Source of the DNA: an uncultured Prevotellaceae bacterium
Lineage (GTDB): Bacteria; Bacteroidota; Bacteroidia; Bacteroidales; Bacteroidaceae
NCBI GenBank assembly: GCA_900313615.1
Contig: OMRP01000015.1
Coordinates: 1-55,555, forward strand
Length of the DNA stretch: 55,555 nt
Reading direction: 5' to 3'
In this document: positions 14,673 through 21,514 of the stretch, one piece after another
Layout of the letters: every line of letters begins with the position of its first letter
Numbering within the stretch: position 1 is the first letter of the stretch
Translations under genes and position numbers: made by a program
Notes under the pieces: generated by a model
Told to the model about the DNA's origin: nothing
Database searches by the model: none
What the model saw: the letters and a program-made list of their open reading frames with translations, nothing else

Positions 14673-15904
14673 TTTTTGTCAGTAGTGAAAGAGAGGCGGA
14701 GTATTTCCGCGTGATGACCAGGAAGAATAATATGATGGTTGCCGATGGGACAGGTAAGGAAATAATTGGCGAGCGCAGGGTCATCGAGTTTTATGAACAT
14801 TTGGGTCCGGCACAAGTCGGGTTTGTCCTGACATTCCAGCAAAACCCCTTCAGCAACGAATGAGCGCGATAGATCGCCAGCGAGTTTAAAGATGGTGACT
14901 GGTCCTGGTTTCACATACCCTCGTATGGCCACACCAATGCCCGATTCGAAATGCGTGTCCAACTCATAACGCTCCACCATGTTCAGAGGTATGGTGCAGT
15001 GAGCAAAGAGCATTCGTCCCGTCTGCGGGTCGATATTGGCCGGATTGGCCTGAAAACCAGTGATGCCCGTGAGCGCCTGCGCCACTTTCATGGTGAGCAT
15101 CGCCGGCACGTCGCCTTCGCATCCCGCGACGATGCCTTCACTATTGAGAAGCGCCAATGCCAAACAACCTGTGTTATGGACAGTTGAGAGAAGGTCGAAA
15201 CAGCGTAGTGTGAAGCCCGAAAGATGGTGCTTTTCGATGATGGTTTTCAAGGCGTGGTAGATTATGGTTGCACCTTTGAGATTTGAGGTTTGAGATTTGA
15301 AGTTTGTGATTACCCGGTGATAGTCTTCACTTCCCCGCCCTTCTAGTCCTTTACTCCCAGCCGAAATTTGGTCGATGGCAGTCAGCAGTTCATCCATGGG
15401 CACGTCGACCAGTTCGACACCCAGCTTCTGGCGTACCACGTCCCTATCGGCCTGACTGGCGATGAGCCAGTCGGAAGGTTTTCCAATAACGCCCAATCGT
15501 GTATCCATCAACATACGCCGTGCCTGCTCTACCCTCTCCAGGAGTCGTATGCGTTGTGAAATATAATCCGCCGTTCCATGAATGATTTCGCCCTCGCAAC
15601 CTTGTTGACGCAAGAAAGCCAGTATCTCCATCGACGCCGCCAACGAATTGCTCTTTCCCGAGGTGAGCAAGTAGAAAGGATGGTGAGCACAATGTAGCAA
15701 GTGGTCGAACATCTGAAGGAAGAGTCCTTCGGTGCCACCAGTGCGCACAAAGATAAGATTTATCGTTGAGGAACCAAAGTCGGTATAATTGGAGCCCTTG
15801 AAATCATAATCAAAGTTTAGGCTACCGAAGAAATCATTGGTCACTCTATCGATGGCTTTTTCATCGTGCAGTGTAGAGGTGAGGGTGTAGATAGCGATGG
15901 ACAT
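14669..15904 (-). CDS. L-fucose/L-arabinose isomerase-like protein
   Basis: The protein has 411 residues from MSIAIYTLTSTLHDEKAI (start 15904). The C-terminal half resembles the fucose-isomerase family: SEGIVAGCEGDVPAMLTM, with Glu and Asp placed like metal ligands, GMLFAHCTIPLNM, GPVTIFKLAGDL, and GNHHIILPGHHAE near the end. The family interconverts aldoses and ketoses in the cytoplasm; many Bacteroidetes homologues are short and of unproven activity. Residues coded by 15275-15309 (FKSQTSNLK) come from a heptanucleotide TTTGAGA-type repeat inserted in frame, probably in a surface loop between the two halves. Its promoter box is TATTTTTG at 15958-15965. Confidence 0.8.
   Translation of the reverse strand: MSIAIYTLTSTLHDEKAIDRVTNDFFGSLNFDYDFKGSNYTDFGSSTINLIFVRTGGTEGLFLQMFDHLLHCAHHPFYLLTSGKSNSLAASMEILAFLRQQGCEGEIIHGTADYISQRIRLLERVEQARRMLMDTRLGVIGKPSDWLIASQADRDVVRQKLGVELVDVPMDELLTAIDQISAGSKGLEGRGSEDYHRVITNFKSQTSNLKGATIIYHALKTIIEKHHLSGFTLRCFDLLSTVHNTGCLALALLNSEGIVAGCEGDVPAMLTMKVAQALTGITGFQANPANIDPQTGRMLFAHCTIPLNMVERYELDTHFESGIGVAIRGYVKPGPVTIFKLAGDLSRSFVAEGVLLECQDKPDLCRTQMFIKLDDPALANYFLTCPIGNHHIILPGHHAEILRLSFTTDKK
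15275..15309. repeat. Intragenic heptanucleotide array (TTTGAGA)
   Basis: Five 7-base units, TTTGAGA TTTGAGG TTTGAGA TTTGAAG TTTGTGA, inside the isomerase-like gene. They are of the same type as the intergenic array at 6414-6476. Confidence 0.85.
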
Positions 15905-15957
15905 GGGTGAAAGGCATAAGGGTAAAAAAGTAAAAAGGTAAATCATGAAATGCGATG

Positions 15958-15965
15958 CAAAAATA
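15958..15965 (-). promoter_or_regulatory. -7 box (TATTTTTG) of the isomerase-methyltransferase pair
   Basis: A minus-strand TAnnTTTG match 54 nt upstream of the start at 15904. The leader contains GGTAAAA-type repeats. Confidence 0.55.
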
Positions 15966-16000
15966 CTATTTTTTCTTGAGCCATCAAAAATGGGGACATA

Positions 16001-16165
16001 AAAAATGTCGCATCTCCCGACGCGACATTTTTATCATTCTAACAAAGCGATATTATACCTATTACTAATACTAATATAAACTAAAATTACGCATCATCAA
16101 TGATAAATCATTTTTAAAATATTTATTCGACAAATCTGCTGATATTCAATAACGCTGCAAAGATA
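16001..16165 (-). ncRNA. Candidate small RNA cassette: promoter and terminator without a gene
   Basis: On the minus strand a TATCTTTG -7 box at 16158-16165 is followed after about 125 nt by a perfect 11-bp hairpin, AAAAATGTCGC (16001-16011) / GCGACATTTTT (16022-16032), with a T-run. No open frame longer than eight codons from an ATG was seen in between. An AATGAT-AA-ATCATT palindrome sits at 16099-16112. The cassette lies between two divergent genes, so the terminator does not belong to either. It explains most of the gene-free stretch 15905-16337. Confidence 0.45.
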
Positions 16166-16292
16166 CTATTTATATTGTGATAGCGCCATGATAATTTGTT
16201 TCAACGATTTTGCGAAATGTAACAAAAGCGCCAATGCTACATTTAAGTAAGTATTTGGGAACAACCTTCAACCTTATATATATAAAAAAGAA

Positions 16293-16300
16293 TAAATTTG
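16293..16300 (+). promoter_or_regulatory. -7 box (TAAATTTG) of the GH43 pair
   Basis: A plus-strand TAnnTTTG match 38 nt upstream of the ATG at 16338. Confidence 0.6.
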
Positions 16301-16337
16301 CAAACAGAAAATCAATCATTAAATAATCATTATTCTT

Positions 16338-18401
16338 ATGGCAAGACGTAACAGGATGAGAAAAAACATCATCACCCTCCTCATGACGGCCTTCATGATG
16401 CCAGCTATGGCACAAAACCCCGTCATCCGCGACCAATTTACCGCCGACCCCACCGCCCGTGTATTCGAAGGCAAGGTGTGGCTCTATCCCTCTCACGACA
16501 TTCTGCCCCCCGAGGGGCAGCGCCAAGACTGGTTCTGCATGGCCGACTACCATGTGTTCTCATCGGCCAACCTGACCGACTGGACCGACCACGGCATGAT
16601 AGTCAGTCAAGAAACTGTGCCATGGGGCAACCCCACGGGCTATTCGATGTGGGCACCCGACTGTGTATATAAGAATGGGAAGTATTATTTCTTCTTCCCC
16701 AATGCCCCGAAAGGAGGCCGTGGTTTCGCCATCGGCGTTGCCACGTCCGACCGTCCTGAAGGACCGTTCACCTGTCTGCCAGAGCCCATCAAAGGTGTTT
16801 CGGGCATCGACCCCTGTGTGCTCATCGACGATGATGGCAGCGCCTACCTCTATTGGTCGGGCATGGGCATTCGTGGCGGCAAGTTGAAAGACAACATGAC
16901 AGAGCTTGCCGGACCATTGACCGAGGTTCGCATGCCCCGCCGTCCCGACGCCAATGGCAATGCAGGTCCCGAGATGCCCCCAATGATGGTTGGCGGCGAA
17001 GAGATGAAAGGTTTGCCAGAAGGTTTCAAGGAAGGTCCTTTCGCCTTCAAGCGCGGCGGCTGGTATTACCTCACCTTCCCCTGGGTACGCTCGAAAGAAG
17101 GCACCCCCGGCAATGGCACCGAGACCCTGGCCTATGCCATGTCAAAGAGTCCGTTGGGACCATGGGACTTCAAAGGAATCATCATGGCCGAGCACGACAA
17201 CGGCTGTTGGACTAACCACCACAGTATATTGGAATACAAAGGACAGTGGTACATTTTCTACCACCGCAACTATTTCTCGCCCCGTGACGACAAGCGTCGT
17301 TCCGCCTGTATCGAGAAGATTGCGTTCAACGCCGATGGCACCATCCAAGAAGTGAAGGAAACACTGCGCGGTGTGGGCATTAACCAAGCCACGGAGCGTA
17401 TAGAGATAGACCGTTACAGCGAAGCCAGCAATGGTGTGACAACCGCTTTGGTGGACACCACCCGTACCTTGAGTAGTCTTGCCGCCACACTGCCCACCAA
17501 AGGCAGTTGGATTCGCTATGCCGATGTGGACTTCAGTGCCATTCACGATGGTTACGTGATTGTCAACGCCATGGCTCATGAGAATACAGAGTTCTACCTG
17601 CGCGAGAAGAGCGCCACAGGCAAAATCATCGCCAAATTGCAGATGACTGTAAAGAGCGAACAAGGCCCCTTCCGTCGCGACATGAGCGGCCGTTGGCTCA
17701 CGTTGACCGCTCCCCTGGAATATACACCGAGTGGTGTTACCGATGTTGTGGTCACCTGCGAGCAGGAAGGCATGAGCGTCGACTGGGTGCAGTTTAAGAA
17801 CCGTCCAAAATATTTCTCGCCAGTTAGCGGTGCCAGCAGCACCCCCGACGACAATGGTTTCATCCGTCGCTGGATGTTGCTCGAGCCCATCAAGCAAGAC
17901 ATCCGTTCGAACATTGTCTTCACCGACAGTTGGTTGCGTGACGCTTTTGGCAAGACCTATTTCAAGGATCAACTCACCGTGCTGCCCTCAAATGGCCAGA
18001 AAGTGAAAGTTGACAAGCAGACCCTCGCCTGGCATGCGTTAGACAGTGAGAACTACAACGTGAAACTGTTCCGTTTCGCTGAGAAATGGGGAGACCAGAC
18101 CTACGGTTCGTTGTTCTGGGGTGTCACCGTGATAGACAGTCCCGAAGAGATGAGCGACGTTCGTTTGGCCGCTGGCAGCAATGGTGCCTCGATATGGTGG
18201 CTCAACGGCCAGGAAGTACTTTTGCTCTCCGGTGACCGTCGCATGGTGGTGGATGACGGTATGTCAGCCCGCCTGACATTGAAGAAAGGCCGCAACATTC
18301 TCCGCTGCGCTGTCATCAACGGTCCTGGACTGAGCGATTTCTGCGTCAGATTCCTCGACAAACAAGGCAAGCCAGTGAAAAATTTGAAAATTACGAATTG
18401 A
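16338..18401 (+). CDS. Secreted GH43 glycosidase with CBM6-like and C-terminal beta domains
   Basis: The protein has 687 residues (681 if it starts at MRKNII, 16356); signal peptide ends MMPAMAQ. A five-bladed propeller GH43 domain covers about 30-340: general base Asp37 in TADPTA, transition-state Asp in GVSGIDPCVLIDDDG, and a probable general acid Glu in FKEGPFAFKRGG. Residues of about 355-495 look like a CBM6 beta-sandwich (WIRYADVDFS, YVIVNAMAH, MSVDWVQFK). A further beta domain of about 150 residues ends in an NILRCAVINGPG strand pattern, as in proteins with a CBM-like accessory fold. Family activities are beta-xylosidase, alpha-L-arabinofuranosidase or related. First gene of a likely two-gene operon with the next GH43. 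Confidence 0.9.
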   Translation: MARRNRMRKNIITLLMTAFMMPAMAQNPVIRDQFTADPTARVFEGKVWLYPSHDILPPEGQRQDWFCMADYHVFSSANLTDWTDHGMIVSQETVPWGNPTGYSMWAPDCVYKNGKYYFFFPNAPKGGRGFAIGVATSDRPEGPFTCLPEPIKGVSGIDPCVLIDDDGSAYLYWSGMGIRGGKLKDNMTELAGPLTEVRMPRRPDANGNAGPEMPPMMVGGEEMKGLPEGFKEGPFAFKRGGWYYLTFPWVRSKEGTPGNGTETLAYAMSKSPLGPWDFKGIIMAEHDNGCWTNHHSILEYKGQWYIFYHRNYFSPRDDKRRSACIEKIAFNADGTIQEVKETLRGVGINQATERIEIDRYSEASNGVTTALVDTTRTLSSLAATLPTKGSWIRYADVDFSAIHDGYVIVNAMAHENTEFYLREKSATGKIIAKLQMTVKSEQGPFRRDMSGRWLTLTAPLEYTPSGVTDVVVTCEQEGMSVDWVQFKNRPKYFSPVSGASSTPDDNGFIRRWMLLEPIKQDIRSNIVFTDSWLRDAFGKTYFKDQLTVLPSNGQKVKVDKQTLAWHALDSENYNVKLFRFAEKWGDQTYGSLFWGVTVIDSPEEMSDVRLAAGSNGASIWWLNGQEVLLLSGDRRMVVDDGMSARLTLKKGRNILRCAVINGPGLSDFCVRFLDKQGKPVKNLKITN

Positions 18402-18405
18402 GAGG

Positions 18406-18446
18406 GAAGAGTTATAAGTGAAGAGTGAATAGTTAAAAGTGAAAAA
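18406..18446. repeat. Heptanucleotide array (GAAGAGT-type) after a stop codon
   Basis: Units GAAGAGT TATAAGT GAAGAGT GAATAGT TAAAAGT GAAAAAA, starting five bases after the TGA of the first GH43 gene and ending before the ATG of the second. Confidence 0.75.
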
Positions 18447-18474
18447 ATTTCCATAATCTGAAATAACTACACAA

Positions 18475-19920
18475 ATGAAAAGAAGACATACTATTTTGGC
18501 GGCCTTGAGTTTAACGTTAGCCGTCAATGCCCAAATAGGACAACCTTATATCCACGACCCCTCGACCATTGCCGAGTGTGATGGCAAGTATTACACCTTC
18601 GGCACCGGCGGTGGAGGCCTCATTTCCGAAGACGGTTGGTCGTGGCATAGTGGTGCCGAGCGCCCCGGTGGCGGTGCCGCTCCCGATGTGTTGAAGATTG
18701 GCGACCGTTATCTGGTCATTTACGGTGCCACCGGTGGTGGTCTGGGCGGCGGCCATAACGGTCGCATCCTGACCATGTGGAACAAAACACTTGACCCCAA
18801 ATCGCCAGACTTCAAATATACCGACGCCATCGAGGTTTGCTCCTCCGACGGCATGGAAGACCAGGACGCCATTGACCCCGGCATGCTGCTCGACCCCACA
18901 ACAGGCCGTCTGTGGGTAAGTTACGGCACCTATTTTGGCACAATCCGACTCATTGAGCTCGACCCAACTACTGGAGAGCGCAAGAAAGGCAATGTGGAGA
19001 AAGACATCGCCATCGACTGCGAAGCCACCGACCTCATCTATCGCAATGGTTGGTATTACCTATTGGGTACTCACGGCACTTGTTGCGACGGAGTGAACTC
19101 CACCTATAATATCGTAGTGGGTCGCTCGCGCAGCGTGGAAGGGCCATATATGGACAATGTAGGCCGCGATATGTTCAATGGCGGTGGCAGGATGGTCATT
19201 GCCGCTGGCGACCGTGTATGCGGTCCCGGCCATTTCGGCCGAACCATCATCGATGACGGCATAGAAATCATGTCGTGCCACTATGAAGCCGACTTTGAGC
19301 AAGGCGGTCGCAGCGTGCTTGGCATCCGTCCGTTGTTGTGGAAGAATGACTGGCCCGTTGCCGGCGAGCGTTTCAAGGAAGGCGTATTCGCCATCCTGTC
19401 AGAGCGTCGCGGTTACTCACTGGAGTTGTCCGTCGATTTCGTCCGTATGGAGCAGCAGCGTCAGCGTTTTTGGCAGATGGACCCCAACGAGCCCGTGGTT
19501 CCCGTAGCCAACCAGACGTTGGATCAAGTTAAAGGCACCTGGCCCCAGGGCGAGATAGGCGTTCGCTGCGGTGACTATATGTTCCGTCCTCACCAGTTGT
19601 GGCACGTCACCCCGCGTCCTGAAGCAGGCGGCTATCTTGGTGGTCCGTTGTACAGCATCACCATAGAAGGCACCGACCGCGCCTTGACAGCCACCGCGAA
19701 CCTTGAAGTGACCAGCCGCAGTTACAACGGCAGTGAAGAACAGCTATGGCGCATCGAACAAGCCACTGACGGCACGTTCCGCATCATGCCCTATGCCATT
19801 CCAGGCCAGCAAGGCAAGAACACCCGCTACTGTCTCTATTCTGCCGGTGATAGCACACCGACCTTGGCAGAATGGGATTTCAGCAGTGACAATTCGAAAT
19901 GGAATTTCAAGAAAGATTGA
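18475..19920 (+). CDS. Secreted GH43 (arabinanase-like) with ricin-type C-terminal domain
   Basis: The protein has 481 residues with signal peptide MKRRHTILAALSLTLAVNA. GH43 features: HDPS with base Asp28, SSDGMEDQDAIDPGM (second Asp), and EATDLIYRNGWYYLLGTHGTCC with the likely acid Glu. This arrangement resembles endo-1,5-alpha-L-arabinanase-like and GH43_34-type enzymes. Residues of about 340-480 look like a beta-trefoil/ricin-like module (GPLYSITIEGTDRALTA, EEQLWRIEQATDGTFRIMP, NTRYCLYSAG). The gap to the upstream GH43 is 73 nt with no clear promoter, so cotranscription is likely. Predicted to act on arabinose-containing side chains of arabinoxylan or arabinan, outside the cytoplasm. Confidence 0.88.
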   Translation: MKRRHTILAALSLTLAVNAQIGQPYIHDPSTIAECDGKYYTFGTGGGGLISEDGWSWHSGAERPGGGAAPDVLKIGDRYLVIYGATGGGLGGGHNGRILTMWNKTLDPKSPDFKYTDAIEVCSSDGMEDQDAIDPGMLLDPTTGRLWVSYGTYFGTIRLIELDPTTGERKKGNVEKDIAIDCEATDLIYRNGWYYLLGTHGTCCDGVNSTYNIVVGRSRSVEGPYMDNVGRDMFNGGGRMVIAAGDRVCGPGHFGRTIIDDGIEIMSCHYEADFEQGGRSVLGIRPLLWKNDWPVAGERFKEGVFAILSERRGYSLELSVDFVRMEQQRQRFWQMDPNEPVVPVANQTLDQVKGTWPQGEIGVRCGDYMFRPHQLWHVTPRPEAGGYLGGPLYSITIEGTDRALTATANLEVTSRSYNGSEEQLWRIEQATDGTFRIMPYAIPGQQGKNTRYCLYSAGDSTPTLAEWDFSSDNSKWNFKKD

Positions 19921-19956
19921 ACCGTTTGAGTTAAAGTTTGAGCACTACAAAACGAC

Positions 19957-19985
19957 TGCGTGCCTTCCACCACGGAAGGCACGCA
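19957..19985. terminator. Bidirectional hairpin after the second GH43 gene
   Basis: TGCGTGCCTTCC, loop ACCAC, GGAAGGCACGCA: a perfect 12-bp stem. A T-run follows only weakly on either side, so it may equally be a repeated palindrome. Confidence 0.6.
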
Positions 19986-20114
19986 GCAACACAAAAATAT
20001 AACAAGCGGTTTGTAGTAGTCGAACTGAAACATTCTTTCCTCAGGGTGTAAACTGTATTAATTCATATTACATGAAACCCATATCATACCCCGAAGGATT
20101 ACGTTGCAAAGATA
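19957..20114 (-). ncRNA. Candidate small RNA cassette between GH43 and GH8 genes
   Basis: A minus-strand TATCTTTG box at 20107-20114 lies 68 nt beyond the GH8 terminator (20182-20218) and is followed after about 120 nt by the hairpin at 19957-19985. No convincing gene lies between: the only frame, ATG at 20033, runs through the hairpin and into the back of the GH43 gene. The length is like that of the 16001-16165 cassette. It accounts for the gene-free stretch 19921-20245. Confidence 0.35.
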
Positions 20115-20181
20115 TGAAATATTTTTATGAACGACTTTAAATTACGTAGCATAAACTTTCAATAATGTATCATCAAATAGA

Positions 20182-20218
20182 AAAAATCCAACTTTTCCGC
20201 AAGAAAAGTTGGATTTTT
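20182..20218 (-). terminator. Intrinsic terminator of the CE1-GH43/GH8 operon
   Basis: AAAAATCCAACTTTTC (20182-20197) and GAAAAGTTGGATTTTT (20203-20218) form a perfect 16-bp stem with A and T runs, 28 nt beyond the GH8 stop. Confidence 0.9.
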
Positions 20219-20245
20219 CATTAGAATCCTGAATTAAATCATACC

Positions 20246-21514
20246 TTATTCGTTGGCAGGGAAGATGACGCGATAGTGCCCACTGAGGTGCATAAAAGCG
20301 AACAGACGCAGCAGGCCATCGTAGTAAGCATCGAAGTAACCATCTTCGAAAGGCACATGACGGGCGTTCCACAGTGCGTCGACAAACTCCTTGGCTTTCG
20401 CATGGCTGCACATGACCGAAGCCGCCGCCAATGCACCCATCAGACCGATGGAATGGCGCAGTTTAGGTTCCGAGCCTCCAGCCGGGAGTATCTCGCGTCC
20501 TTCGGGCAGAGAGCCATCGACACGATATTGGTCCACATAATCATTGATGCCCTGCGAATAGAAGAAATTCTGTATGCGCTCACCATACTGTTGCTGCCAC
20601 TCCTTGTCGTCGCAGCACCACTCATAATCGAGCGCGATGTTCATGGGCACACGCCATGAGTCATAGCGGAAGTTAGCGCTTCCCCTCATGAAAGGTGATG
20701 GTATGACCTTTCCCTCATAGTCGCATATATCCGGGTTGAGTCCCGTCTGCGGGTGTATGGCCTTGTGTAGGAATTCACGCGACTTCAGCGCCGCCCCATG
20801 CCAATACTCCGCCCTTCCATCATCGGCCCAGCGGCTCCACACCTCGTAGAATGCCGGTATGTGGTATGACGGGTCGGTGCTCCTGCTACCGAAAGCATCT
20901 GGCGTGAACGTGATGAGCTGGTATTCAGGATGGAGCAGCGGCATCTGCCTGTCGGTGCCATCCTTTGCCATGGAACAGTTGAGTATCCGTTTCGCCTCCG
21001 CCTTATAGTTAATGCCCGTATTGTCGCCCCACTGGTTGGAAGCGAAGATGAGCGCCGTGACGAAATACAGTTCACCGTCGGATGCCGCCCCTTCCGAATT
21101 GTGCGTGCCATCCGTCTTGCAACTCCATGCGAAGTATCCCTCGCGCGGTCCCGACTGGTGTTGCATATATGTGCGTGCCCAGCGCCACAGACGGTCGAAA
21201 ATCTCCTTTTTGTTCAGTTGCACCGCCACCATCATTCCATACGACATTCCTTCTGTTCGCACATCGTGGTTTTTCACGTCAGAGACATATCCCATGGTGT
21301 CGCCCACTTCGAAATACACCTTGTTGGGTCCTGTGAACACATCGTTGAACACCTCGTCGAGTTTCGCCTCCACAGCTTGTGGTTGGTAACCCATGTCGAC
21401 GAACACATTGCGGCATTTGCGTGTTTCAAAAGCCCCCTTCTCCCAAGGAGAGAACGACTGAGCATAAGCCGTCGATGCAGCGAGGAGCGAAGCGGCAATA
21501 ATCATTTTTTTCAT
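20246..21514 (-). CDS. GH8 reducing-end xylose-releasing exo-oligoxylanase
   Basis: The protein has 422 residues with signal peptide MKKMIIAASLLAASTAYA. Inverting GH8 (alpha/alpha)6 residues are visible: proton donor Glu88 in DVRTEGMSYGM, Asp146 in ASDGELYF, and Asp285 in NFRYDSWRVPMN, matching the positions of Glu70, Asp128 and Asp263 in the characterised Bacillus halodurans Rex enzyme. Rex-type GH8 removes one xylose from the reducing end of xylo-oligosaccharides, likely in the periplasm. Its ATG overlaps the stop of the CE1-GH43 gene (ATGA at 21511-21514), so the two are translationally coupled. Endoglucanase or endoxylanase specificity cannot be ruled out from sequence alone. Confidence 0.92.
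   Translation of the reverse strand: MKKMIIAASLLAASTAYAQSFSPWEKGAFETRKCRNVFVDMGYQPQAVEAKLDEVFNDVFTGPNKVYFEVGDTMGYVSDVKNHDVRTEGMSYGMMVAVQLNKKEIFDRLWRWARTYMQHQSGPREGYFAWSCKTDGTHNSEGAASDGELYFVTALIFASNQWGDNTGINYKAEAKRILNCSMAKDGTDRQMPLLHPEYQLITFTPDAFGSRSTDPSYHIPAFYEVWSRWADDGRAEYWHGAALKSREFLHKAIHPQTGLNPDICDYEGKVIPSPFMRGSANFRYDSWRVPMNIALDYEWCCDDKEWQQQYGERIQNFFYSQGINDYVDQYRVDGSLPEGREILPAGGSEPKLRHSIGLMGALAAASVMCSHAKAKEFVDALWNARHVPFEDGYFDAYYDGLLRLFAFMHLSGHYRVIFPANE

Noticed and set aside
19836-20033. 65-aa reverse ORF MFQFDYYKPLVIF...
   Set aside because: It reads through the hairpin at 19957-19985 and into the back of the GH43 gene. The PSVVEGTQ stretch is the palindrome translated, so a small RNA is more likely than a protein.
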